Below, piece after piece: positions 8,378 through 15,682 of a stretch of 64,000 nt of DNA (positions are counted from its first letter, which is position 1; each line of letters starts with the position of its first letter). The position numbers and the translations under genes are program-made. Location of the stretch: NCBI RefSeq assembly GCF_019024325.1, contig NZ_JAFNJS010000005.1:124001-188000 (forward strand). Direction: 5' to 3'. The notes below the pieces were generated by a model, which was not told where the DNA came from, did not search any database, and worked only from the letters and a program-made list of their open reading frames with translations. The stretch is from Falsiroseomonas tokyonensis (lineage in GTDB: Bacteria; Pseudomonadota; Alphaproteobacteria; Acetobacterales; Acetobacteraceae).

Positions 8378-10703
8378 GCTGCGTGATCTCCCAGAGCCGC
8401 GACGGGCCCAGTGGCATTTCGAGGATCTCGATGCCGCGTGCCGGCAGGTCCAGCGCATCCTCGATCGCCTGCGCGAAGAGCGCGCCGACGGGGATGGCGC
8501 CGGCCTCGCCCGCGCCCTTCACGCCGAGTGGGTTGAGCGGGGAGGGTGTCACGGTGTGGTCCAGTCGCATGCGCGGCACGTCCAGCGCGGTGGGGATCAG
8601 GTAGTCGGCGAGGCTGGCATTCAGCAGCTGCCCGTTCTCGTCCCAGGCGAGCTGTTCGAAGAAGGCATTGCCGATGCCCTGCGCCACGCCGCCATGGATC
8701 TGGCCGGCGAGGATCAGCGGATTGATCACCGTGCCGCAGTCATGCACCACGACATAGTCGAGGATGGTGGGGCGCAGCGTGCCGGCATCGAATTCCACGA
8801 TCATCGCATGCACGCCACTCGCCGTTGCGCCGCTGGCGGGGCCGAAATAGCTGGTGGCTTCGAGCCCCGGCTCTGTGCCGGGCGTTACGGCGCCGCGCAT
8901 GGGATTGGCCAGGCCCGCCAGCCTGCCGAGCGTGATGGCATGGTCCGGCACGCCGGCGACATGCACCTTGCCGTCGGCGAGGACCAAGTCCTCCTCCGCA
9001 CATTCGAAATGCGCCGCCGCCGTGCGCAGCACTTTCTGGCGCACCACCTTCGCCGCCTCATGCGCGGCGCTGCCGGCCACGACGGCGCCGCGGCTCGCAA
9101 AGGTGCCGACGCCCCAATAGAACTGGTCGGTATCGCCGGTGGTCACCTCCACGTCGCGCAGATCGACGCCGAGCTGCTCGGCCACCACCTGCGCGAAGGC
9201 CGTGGCGTGGCCCTGGCCCTGGCTGCCGATGCCGGTGGCCAGGCTGATCTTGCCACTGCTCTGCACCTGCACCTTTGCACCCTCATAGGGGCCGATGCCC
9301 GTTCCCTCGACATAGCAGACCAGGCCGAGACCGAGGCTGCGCCCGGCCGCGCGTGCCTCTGGTTGCACGCGCTGCACGAAATCCGCGTAGCCGATGGCGG
9401 CCAGCGCCTTGTCGAGGATCGGCTCGTAGTTGCCGCTGTCGTAGCTGAGGCGCGAAAAATCCTGGTAGATCACGCCCTGGTCGAAGGGAAAGGCATCGGT
9501 CGGGATGAAATTGCGGCGGCGGATCTCCGCGCGGTCCAGCCCCAGCTCCCGCGCCGCAAGGTCCAGCAGCCTTTCCATCACGAAGACGCCGTGCTGCCGT
9601 CCGGCGCCGCGATAGGGCGTGACCAAGGTGCGGTTGGTGAAGACGGCGGTGAAGCGGCTGTCATAGGCCGGCACCACATAGCAGCCGAGCAGCGTGCATT
9701 GGCTGTTCAGCGGCACCGTCAGCCCATATGGGTCATAGGCGCCGGTATCGTGCAGGAACACGTCCCTCACGCCGAGGATCTTTCCCTGCGCATCCAGCGC
9801 GATCTCGGCGTCGTGGATCTGGCTGCGTTCGTGGGTGGTGGCGAAGAAATGCTCCAGCCGGTCCTCGATCCATTTCACGGGGCGGCAAAGCCGCATGGCG
9901 GCCCAGGGGATCAGAACCTCCTCCGGGTAGAACATCATCATCTTCGGCCCGAAGCCGCCGCCGATATTGGGCGCGACGACGCGCACCTGCCGCTCGCTCA
10001 GGCCGAGCATGCCGGCCAGCCCGTTGCGGATGACGACGGGCGCCTGCGTCGTGTCCCAGACCGTCAGCCGATCCGCGCGCGGGTCCCATTGCGCGACCAC
10101 GCCGCGAGTCTCCATGGGGATGGAGGCGCCGCGGTCATAGGTGAAGCGGCGCTTCAGGACGAGATGCGCAGCCCGCGCCGCCGCCGCGTAGTCACCGCGC
10201 GCCTGATGCACCTCCGCCGCCACATTGGTCCCGAGATCGGCGTGGACCAGCGCGGCACCGGGCGCGAGCGCAGCCTCAAGGTCGCCCACCGCCGGCAGCG
10301 TTTCCCATTCGGCCAGGATTTCGGCGACGGCGTCCTCGGCGATATAGCGGCTTTCGGCCACCACCATGGCGACGGGCTCGCCCACATGTCGCGCCGTGTC
10401 GCGCACCAGCGGCACCTGGCAGCGCTGGTTGAAGATCATCCCCGGCACGGGCGGCGGCGGCACCAGCAGCGGGCCGGGCTGCCAGTAATCGCCGAGATCG
10501 GCCGCCGTGATCACCGCCACAACGCCCGCGCGGGCGCGCGCGGCCGAGACATCCAGCGACAGCAGATGCGCATGCGCATGCGGGCTGCGGAAGAAGGCGA
10601 CGTGCAGCAGCCCGGGCAGCTCCACATCGTCGACGAACAGCGCCTCCCCACGCAGCAGGCGCGGATCCTCGTTGCGGGTCAGCGGGCGACCGAAACTGTT
10701 CAT
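8370..10703 (-). CDS. Molybdopterin-binding large subunit of a xanthine dehydrogenase/CoxL-family hydroxylase
   Basis: Catalytic subunit (777 aa) that binds the molybdenum-pterin cofactor and hydroxylates a carbon next to ring nitrogen or an aldehyde. Visible: the N-terminal family start RPLTRNEDPRLLRGEALFVD, the MoCo region GGGFGPKM, the loop TPYRGAGRQHGVFVMERLLD and, near the C-terminus, GVKGAGEAGAIPVG with the conserved active-site glutamate. The loop reads YRGAGR, not the AYRCSFR of true form-I CO dehydrogenase, so CO oxidation is unlikely. ATG 10703 overlaps the Fe-S subunit stop as ATGA. With the barbiturase-like enzyme nearby, a uracil/thymine-dehydrogenase-type reaction is attractive, but xanthine, nicotinate or other heterocycles remain possible. 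Confidence 0.88.
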   Translation of the reverse strand: MNSFGRPLTRNEDPRLLRGEALFVDDVELPGLLHVAFFRSPHAHAHLLSLDVSAARARAGVVAVITAADLGDYWQPGPLLVPPPPVPGMIFNQRCQVPLVRDTARHVGEPVAMVVAESRYIAEDAVAEILAEWETLPAVGDLEAALAPGAALVHADLGTNVAAEVHQARGDYAAAARAAHLVLKRRFTYDRGASIPMETRGVVAQWDPRADRLTVWDTTQAPVVIRNGLAGMLGLSERQVRVVAPNIGGGFGPKMMMFYPEEVLIPWAAMRLCRPVKWIEDRLEHFFATTHERSQIHDAEIALDAQGKILGVRDVFLHDTGAYDPYGLTVPLNSQCTLLGCYVVPAYDSRFTAVFTNRTLVTPYRGAGRQHGVFVMERLLDLAARELGLDRAEIRRRNFIPTDAFPFDQGVIYQDFSRLSYDSGNYEPILDKALAAIGYADFVQRVQPEARAAGRSLGLGLVCYVEGTGIGPYEGAKVQVQSSGKISLATGIGSQGQGHATAFAQVVAEQLGVDLRDVEVTTGDTDQFYWGVGTFASRGAVVAGSAAHEAAKVVRQKVLRTAAAHFECAEEDLVLADGKVHVAGVPDHAITLGRLAGLANPMRGAVTPGTEPGLEATSYFGPASGATASGVHAMIVEFDAGTLRPTILDYVVVHDCGTVINPLILAGQIHGGVAQGIGNAFFEQLAWDENGQLLNASLADYLIPTALDVPRMRLDHTVTPSPLNPLGVKGAGEAGAIPVGALFAQAIEDALDLPARGIEILEMPLGPSRLWEITQRG

Positions 10704-11158
10704 GCCTGGCTTGCCAACAAGACGGCGTCGACGATGTGCTGGTAGCCCGTGCAGCGGCACAGGTTGCCGGACAGCGCCTCCCGCACCTGCGCCTCATCCG
10801 GCTTCGGGTTTTCTTCCAGGAAGGCTGTCATGGTCATCAGGATGCCGGGCGTGCAGTAGCCGCATTGCAGGCCATGCGCGTCCCGAAAGGCCTGTTGCAG
10901 CGGGTTGAGCTGGCCGGGGCCGGGGGCCAGGCCTTCCACCGTGCGGATCTCATGCCCCTCGGCCTGCACCGCGAAGGCGAGGCAGGACCGCACCGGCGCA
11001 CCGTCCCACAGAATGGTGCAGGCGCCGCAGACGCCGTGCTCGCAGCCGACATGCGTGCCGGTCAGGCCGATCTCGTGCCGCAGGAAGTCGCTGAGCAGCA
11101 GGCGCGGCTCCACCTCGCGCGTGTGCTCCACGCCATTCACCCGGATGGTGAACTTCAT
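10700..11158 (-). CDS. 2Fe-2S small subunit of the molybdenum hydroxylase
   Basis: Electron-transfer subunit (152 aa) carrying two [2Fe-2S] clusters. The plant-type cluster cysteines are in GCEHGVCGACTILWDG plus the Cys of VRSCLAFAVQ. The second, C-terminal cluster uses CGYCTPG and NLCRCTGYQHI. Length matches CoxS/IorA-type subunits. The start overlaps the FAD-subunit stop (ATGA) and the stop overlaps the large-subunit start (ATGA), giving the medium-small-large order common in this family. Confidence 0.93.
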   Translation of the reverse strand: MKFTIRVNGVEHTREVEPRLLLSDFLRHEIGLTGTHVGCEHGVCGACTILWDGAPVRSCLAFAVQAEGHEIRTVEGLAPGPGQLNPLQQAFRDAHGLQCGYCTPGILMTMTAFLEENPKPDEAQVREALSGNLCRCTGYQHIVDAVLLASQA

Positions 11159-12024
11159 GCCGCGCGCTCCGCTGCCAGGGCCAGGGCGCGCGGTACCAGC
11201 ACGCCGGCCAGGTGCCGCTGATAGGCGGGCGAGGCCTGCACGCTGCCCATCGGGTCGATCTCCGCCACCGCCAGCGCCGCGGCGGCCGCGAAATCCTCCG
11301 CGGTGAGCCGCGTGCCGACCAGGCTGGCCGCCGCGCGCTCCGCCAGCATCGGCGTCGGCCCCGCGCTGCACAGCGCCAGCCGCGCCGCCACGCAGCGCCC
11401 CTCCGGCCCGCGCCGCAGCACGGCCGCCACGCCCATCATCGCATAGTCGCCCCGCCGGCGCGCCACTTCCAGAAAGCCCGTGCCGGTGCCGGGGGGCAAA
11501 GCGGGGATCTGGATTTCCGCAAGCATCTCCTCCTCGGCCAAGGCTGTGGCGAGGGGGCCGAGGAAGAAGTCCCGCGCGGGCAGCACCCGTTCCCCATCGT
11601 GCCGGCACAGGCGAAAACGCGCCTCCAGCGCCAGCATCACCGCGGGCATCTCGCTCGCCGGGTCGGCGTGGCACAGATTGCCGGCCAGGGTGCCGCGGTT
11701 GCGGATCTGCGGATGCGCCACCTCGGCCAGCGCCTCCACCAGCAGCGGCAGGCGGCGCGCCACCTCGGCATCGCGCTCGATCCGCCGATAGCGGCACATG
11801 GCGCCGACCCGCAGCGTGCCCTCCGCGTCGAAGGCCAGCGAATCCAGCGCCGCGACACGGTTCAGGTCCACCAGAACCGCCGGCTGCGCCACGCGAAAAT
11901 TCATCGCCGGCACCAGGGACTGCCCGCCGGCCAGGAATTGCGCCTCCCCGCCATGCTGGGCCTTCAGCGCCAATGCGGCGGCCAGGTCCTCCGGCGCATG
12001 CCAGGCGAAGGGGGCCGGCTTCAA
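11155..12024 (-). CDS. FAD-binding medium subunit of the molybdenum hydroxylase
   Basis: CoxM-like flavoprotein subunit (289 aa) that passes electrons from the Fe-S subunit to the acceptor. FAD contacts are visible as QFLAGGQSLVPAMNFRVAQP and, later, IRNRGTLAGNLCHADPASEMP. I place the start at a TTG (12024): the protein then begins (M)KPAPFAWHAPEDLAAALAL exactly where family members begin, and TGAGGAT sits six bases upstream. A five-codon open frame starting at an ATG at 12038 ends across this TTG. It is the first gene of the leftward seven-gene hydroxylase/importer operon. Confidence 0.88.
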   Translation of the reverse strand: MKPAPFAWHAPEDLAAALALKAQHGGEAQFLAGGQSLVPAMNFRVAQPAVLVDLNRVAALDSLAFDAEGTLRVGAMCRYRRIERDAEVARRLPLLVEALAEVAHPQIRNRGTLAGNLCHADPASEMPAVMLALEARFRLCRHDGERVLPARDFFLGPLATALAEEEMLAEIQIPALPPGTGTGFLEVARRRGDYAMMGVAAVLRRGPEGRCVAARLALCSAGPTPMLAERAAASLVGTRLTAEDFAAAAALAVAEIDPMGSVQASPAYQRHLAGVLVPRALALAAERAA

Positions 12025-12161
12025 ATCGATATCCTCATGCGCCGAACCTGCCAGAAGCGGCCGGTGGCGGGCCAGAGCCCATTTCGCGCGCCGCGGCGCC
12101 GGGCGCGCGCCGATTGCCCGCGGCTTGCACAGGCTGCGCGCCGCGTGGTCAGCTTGCCGCC

Positions 12162-12722
12162 ATGCCCCTTGCATACCTTGCCGGCCCGGATGTCTTCCTG
12201 CCCGACGCCCCGGCGCAGGCGGCCCGCAAGACCGCCATCTGCGCCCGCCACGGCATCACCGCCCTGCCGCCGCTGAACGAGGATGTGGCCTCCCTGGCCA
12301 GCATGCCGGAGGCCGAGGCCTGGCGGGTGATCTTCGCCAAGGACCTGGCGATGATGGCGCGGGCGGAGCTGGTCATCGCCAATCTCACTCCTTTCCGCGG
12401 CGCCTCCGCCGATGCCGGCACGCTGGTGGAGCTTGGCTGGTTCCTCGGCCGCGGCCTGCCGATCTTCGCCTATTCCAACAGCGCCACGCCCTTCGTGGCC
12501 CGCAGCACGGCGCAGACGGCGGCGGTTCCGGACCCGATGCCGGGGCTGACGGTGGGTGGCTTCGGCCTGCCGGACAATCTGATGATCCCGGGCGCGGTGG
12601 AGCAGGGCGGCGGCCTGCCCATCTTCCTGCCCCCAGGCGGCGCCGACCTGCCCTTCGATTCGCTGGAGGTCTTCAGCCTTTGCGTGGCCGCCGCCGCTTC
12701 GCGCCTGCGGCCTGCGGGCTAG
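12162..12722 (+). CDS. Nucleoside 2-deoxyribosyltransferase-like protein
   Basis: Enzyme of the NDT family (186 aa), which transfers deoxyribose between bases or hydrolyses (deoxy)nucleotides. The start MPLAYLAGPDVFLPDA matches the family's N-terminal strand and loop. The catalytic-region pattern IANLTPFRGASADAGTLVEL contains the usual Asp and nucleophilic Glu positions. Length is near the family norm. It is divergent from the molybdenum-hydroxylase operon (137 bp between starts) and would supply free pyrimidine or purine bases, consistent with a base-degradation module. Its 3' end overlaps the convergent MarR gene by 50 bases. Confidence 0.83.
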   Translation: MPLAYLAGPDVFLPDAPAQAARKTAICARHGITALPPLNEDVASLASMPEAEAWRVIFAKDLAMMARAELVIANLTPFRGASADAGTLVELGWFLGRGLPIFAYSNSATPFVARSTAQTAAVPDPMPGLTVGGFGLPDNLMIPGAVEQGGGLPIFLPPGGADLPFDSLEVFSLCVAAAASRLRPAG

Positions 12723-13167
12723 GCGGGTCCGCCAGGTTCGCGCGGGCGCGGCGCAGCAGGTCGAGCAGGGTCGTCACCTCCGCCTCGCTCATGCCCTCCA
12801 GCCCCTGGGCGATCACCGCCTTGGCTTCCGGCAGCAGGGTTTCGCGCAGGGCGCGGCCGGCATCGGTCAGGCGGATATGCACCTTGCGGCGGTCTTCCTC
12901 GCTGCGGTCGCGGATGATCCAGCCCGCCTCCTCCATACCGCGGAGCGCGATGACGGCGGTGGGTTCCTGCATGCCGATGCGCTGCGCCAGCTCCCGCTGG
13001 GTCAGGCTCTCCTCCTCCCACAGGACGCGCAGGAAATACCAGGCGCCGAGGGTCGCGCCGCTGGGCTGGATGCGGGCCTGCAGGCTGCGCTGGATGCGCC
13101 GGTTCAGGTCCCGCACCAGGTAGCCGAGGCTGTCCTCGAAGGGCAGGGCCGATTCGCGATCGCTCAT
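12673..13167 (-). CDS. MarR-family transcriptional regulator of the phthalate cluster
   Basis: Dimeric winged-helix repressor (164 aa). The DNA-binding helix region reads SLTQRELAQRIGMQEPTAV, followed by the wing RDRSEEDRRKVHIRLTDAG, typical for MarR. It is the last gene of the leftward run starting with the reductase (15548): reductase, dehydrogenase, a 61-residue ORF, then this gene, all overlapping or nearly so. It therefore probably controls the phthalate genes, with an aromatic acid as ligand. The arginine/lysine-rich tail is encoded antisense to the end of the deoxyribosyltransferase-like gene. Confidence 0.88.
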   Translation of the reverse strand: MSDRESALPFEDSLGYLVRDLNRRIQRSLQARIQPSGATLGAWYFLRVLWEEESLTQRELAQRIGMQEPTAVIALRGMEEAGWIIRDRSEEDRRKVHIRLTDAGRALRETLLPEAKAVIAQGLEGMSEAEVTTLLDLLRRARANLADPPSPQAAGAKRRRPRKG

Positions 13168-13349
13168 GCGCGGGGCCGGTTCGCCGCGGCCGTCAGGGTG
13201 GCGATCAGGTCCTGCTCCGCCGCCGCGGCGCTGGCATAGCGCGGGGCGGTGCTGACGAAGGGGGATGGGGCTTCGGCGGGCAGGAAGACTTCCAGGTAGA
13301 ACAGGCCGGTGGCGCTGTCCTGGCGTGGCTCGATTCGCAGGGTGGGCAT
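13164..13349 (-). CDS. Small conserved-looking protein of unknown function (61 aa)
   Basis: A 61-residue ORF between the cis-dihydrodiol dehydrogenase (four bases upstream) and the MarR gene (ATGA overlap). It begins MPTLRIEPRQDSATGLFYLE, contains a VFLPAEAPSPFVSTAPRY segment and ends in an alanine-rich helix. No signal peptide, membrane helix or cysteine is seen. The tight coupling on both sides argues that it is translated. I do not recognise a family; it could be a small accessory or regulatory partner of the oxygenase system. Confidence 0.6.
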   Translation of the reverse strand: MPTLRIEPRQDSATGLFYLEVFLPAEAPSPFVSTAPRYASAAAAEQDLIATLTAAANRPRA

Positions 13350-13353
13350 CGTC

Positions 13354-14595
13354 TCAATCGTCCTTCGGCGCCACCTGGTGATGCAGCGCGACCTCTCGGC
13401 CCTCGCGGGCGGATTGCAGGATGGCGAGGCAGACCTCCAGCGTGGCCATGCCCCAGGCGCCGTCATGCAGCGGCGGGGCGCCATCCAGCACGGCGGCACA
13501 AAGCTCGTCCAGCACTTCGCCGCGCGGCACCGCAGGCAGGGGGGTCTTGCGCAGCAGGCGGGAGGTGTCGCCATGGATCTCCACCCCCTGCGCGGTCAGC
13601 CGCAGATCGGCGCGCTCGCAGCTGGCGATCACCAGGCCGAACTGGTTGTGGAAGCGGGGTGGGGCGGCCGGCGGCAGGCCGGGGGGCTGGCCCGGGGCGC
13701 CGTAGGCGCGGGTGGTCTTCAGCGCCGCCTCGGCGGCCGCATCGGGCAGGCCGGCCAGCGCGGCGCGGGCCGCGCCGTGGCGGGTGGGGTCCTTGGGCTG
13801 GCCCATCTCCCCCACCCAGTCGAGAAAGACGTCGCTGTCGAAGCGGCCATAGCCGGAATAGGTCAGGCTGGCGGCGCAGCCATTCTCGAAGCTAAGCAGG
13901 GCGGCATAGGCACCCTCGGTCGGCCGCGTCGGGTCCCAGGCGCCGGTTGCGGCGCGGACGGAGCGGACCAGCCCACCGCCGAGCAGCCGCACGACATCCA
14001 CCTGATGCGCCCCCTGGCTGAAGACCACGCCGCCGCCCTGGGCGGTATCCAGCTCCTCCGGCCTGCGGGGGCGATACAGGAAGTCGGTGTAGTTCAGCGT
14101 GGAGATCATCCGCACCGCGCCGAATTCGCCGCCCGTGATCATGCGCCGCGCGGCCAGCACCGGCCCATCCTGGCCATGGCTATGGCCCAGCAGCAGGCGG
14201 ATACCGGCGGAGCGGGCGCGTTCCACCATGGAAGCGGCCTCGGCCAGCGTCACGGCCAGCGGCTTTTCCACCAGCACATGCTTGCCCGCATCCGCCGCCC
14301 GCGCCACCTGGGCCGCGTGGAACTGGTGCGGCGTGGCGAGGTAGATGGCCTCCACCTGCTTGTCCTCGCACATCTCGCCGAAATCGGCATAGGCGGGCGC
14401 GTCGAAATCCGCGGTGAAGCGGATGCGTGCCTCCGGCCGCGGATCGGCGCAGGCCACCAGCTGGATGCGGGGATGATGCGCCAGGCTCGGCAGCATCAGC
14501 ATGAAGGCGCGGCCGAGGCCGGCGACGCCGAGCCGCAGCCGCCGCGGCGCCGCGGGCGGCCGCAGGTCCAGCTCCGGCGCGGCCTCTCGCGTCAC
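13354..14595 (-). CDS. Gfo/Idh/MocA oxidoreductase, probable phthalate 4,5-cis-dihydrodiol dehydrogenase
   Basis: NAD(P)-dependent dehydrogenase (413 aa) with a Rossmann start RLRLGVAGLGRAFMLMLPSL and the family's catalytic-region motif HVLVEKPLAVTLAEA. Phthalate 4,5-dihydrodiol dehydrogenases (Pht4/OphB) belong to this otherwise sugar-oriented superfamily. Here the gene is flanked by a matching reductase and lies next to phthalate oxygenase and dihydroxyphthalate decarboxylase genes, so that role is well supported by context. The product would be 4,5-dihydroxyphthalate. The start overlaps the reductase stop by four bases (ATGA). Confidence 0.82.
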   Translation of the reverse strand: MTREAAPELDLRPPAAPRRLRLGVAGLGRAFMLMLPSLAHHPRIQLVACADPRPEARIRFTADFDAPAYADFGEMCEDKQVEAIYLATPHQFHAAQVARAADAGKHVLVEKPLAVTLAEAASMVERARSAGIRLLLGHSHGQDGPVLAARRMITGGEFGAVRMISTLNYTDFLYRPRRPEELDTAQGGGVVFSQGAHQVDVVRLLGGGLVRSVRAATGAWDPTRPTEGAYAALLSFENGCAASLTYSGYGRFDSDVFLDWVGEMGQPKDPTRHGAARAALAGLPDAAAEAALKTTRAYGAPGQPPGLPPAAPPRFHNQFGLVIASCERADLRLTAQGVEIHGDTSRLLRKTPLPAVPRGEVLDELCAAVLDGAPPLHDGAWGMATLEVCLAILQSAREGREVALHHQVAPKDD

Positions 14596-15548
14596 AGGTC
14601 GAGCACCAGGGTCGGACAGCCCGGCGCGGCGCGGGATACGCAGGGCATGATCGCCATGGCCTTCTCATGCTCCATCAGCACCAGGTCGCGATGATCCACC
14701 TCGCCCGAGACGAGCCCGGTGCGGCAGGACCCGCAGGTGCCGCTTTCGCAGGAGAATGGCACGGCATGGCCCGCCGCGTGCAGCGCTGACAGCAGAGTGG
14801 TGCCCGCCGGCACGGTGAGTTCAACGCCGGACCGCACCAGCCGCGCCGTGAAGGGCTGGTCGTCCGGCCGATTCTGGCCGGCACCCGCGCCGAAATCCTC
14901 GAAATGCACGGCCGCCGAGGACCAGTGGCCGGTCATGTCGCGCACCGCCTGCATCAGCCCGCGCGGCCCGCAGCAATGGATGTGCCGCCCCTTCGGCTGT
15001 TCCAGCAGCGGCCAGAGGTCGAAGGCGCGGTCGGGGTCGCCGCCATCATGGTGGATCGTCACCTTGCCGCGGAAGGCCTGCAGCTCCTCGCGGAAGGCGG
15101 TCTGGGCGGCGGAGCGGGTGAGATAGACCAGCTTCCAGGGCGGCCCGCCCTCCGCCTCCAGCTGCCGGATCATCGCCATGATCGGCGTGATGCCGATGCC
15201 GCCGGCGATGAACAGCCGCGCCACGGGCCGGCCCACCAGCGGGAAGTCGTTGCGCGGCGCGGAGCAGGGCAGCAGGTCGCCCGCCCTCACCTGGTCACAC
15301 AGCGCGACGGATCCCCCCCGCCCCGCCGCATCCCGCTTCACTGCGATGGAATAGAAGGCGGTCTCGGCCGGGTCGGAACAGAGCGAATAGCGCCGATCCT
15401 CGCCGCCCGGTCCACGCACCCAGATATGGGCGCCGGCGGTGAAGGCGGGCAGCGGCTGCCCCGCCGGATGCGCCAGCTCGAAGCCGAAGATCTCCTCCGC
15501 GATCGGGCGGGCGGCGAGGACGCGCAGATCGGTGAAGCTCTCTTCCAT
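14592..15548 (-). CDS. Phthalate 4,5-dioxygenase reductase component
   Basis: NADH-dependent electron donor (318 aa) for the Rieske oxygenase. Layout: an FMN/NAD(P)-binding ferredoxin-reductase part (RRYSLCSDPAET, then LFIAGGIGITPIMAMIRQLE) followed by a C-terminal plant-type [2Fe-2S] domain with CESGTCGSCRTG and a later Cys in IMPCVSRA. This order (flavin, NAD, C-terminal ferredoxin) is that of class IA reductases such as phthalate dioxygenase reductase and VanB. The ATG at 15548 faces the oxygenase gene across a 134-bp divergent promoter region. Confidence 0.88.
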   Translation of the reverse strand: MEESFTDLRVLAARPIAEEIFGFELAHPAGQPLPAFTAGAHIWVRGPGGEDRRYSLCSDPAETAFYSIAVKRDAAGRGGSVALCDQVRAGDLLPCSAPRNDFPLVGRPVARLFIAGGIGITPIMAMIRQLEAEGGPPWKLVYLTRSAAQTAFREELQAFRGKVTIHHDGGDPDRAFDLWPLLEQPKGRHIHCCGPRGLMQAVRDMTGHWSSAAVHFEDFGAGAGQNRPDDQPFTARLVRSGVELTVPAGTTLLSALHAAGHAVPFSCESGTCGSCRTGLVSGEVDHRDLVLMEHEKAMAIMPCVSRAAPGCPTLVLDL

Positions 15549-15579
15549 CCAGGCAGTCCCTTTGCATTGCGGGAGATAC

Positions 15580-15591
15580 TTAGATAGCTAA
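15580..15591. promoter_or_regulatory. Operator-like inverted repeat TTAG-N4-CTAA (site 1)
   Basis: TTAGATAGCTAA is a perfect 4+4 inverted repeat with a four-base spacer, 32 bases upstream of the reductase start. It lies inside the probable leftward promoter, whose TTGAAG -35-like hexamer is at 15605-15600. The same arm sequence and spacing recur 62 bases away. AT-rich repeats of this kind stand out in this GC-rich sequence, and a MarR protein encoded in the operon is the natural candidate to bind them. Function is inferred. Confidence 0.6.
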
Positions 15592-15640
15592 CCAAAATCC
15601 TTCAACCACCGCTGGACAGCGCTGCGCCGCGCCCGCATAT

Positions 15641-15654
15641 CTTAGCCTTCTAAG
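15641..15654. promoter_or_regulatory. Operator-like inverted repeat CTTAG-N4-CTAAG (site 2)
   Basis: CTTAGCCTTCTAAG is a perfect 5+5 inverted repeat with a four-base spacer, 29 bases upstream of the oxygenase ATG. It shares the core TTAG-N4-CTAA with the repeat at 15580-15591. The centres are 62 bases apart, close to six helical turns, so proteins bound at both would face the same side. A TGGACA hexamer at 15613-15618 could be the rightward -35, which would put this repeat at or just after the -10 and transcription start. Confidence 0.62.
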
Positions 15655-15682
15655 CATATCGGCCGCATCGGGAGGGATCGCC

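Noticed and set aside
8370-10703. Form-I CO dehydrogenase large subunit
   Set aside because: The diagnostic AYRCSFR active-site loop is replaced by YRGAGR, so CO oxidation is not supported.
12085-12109. GC-only stem (CGCGCGCC/GGCGCGCG) in the hydroxylase divergent region
   Set aside because: Low-complexity GC sequence makes such stems likely by chance here, and there is no supporting context.
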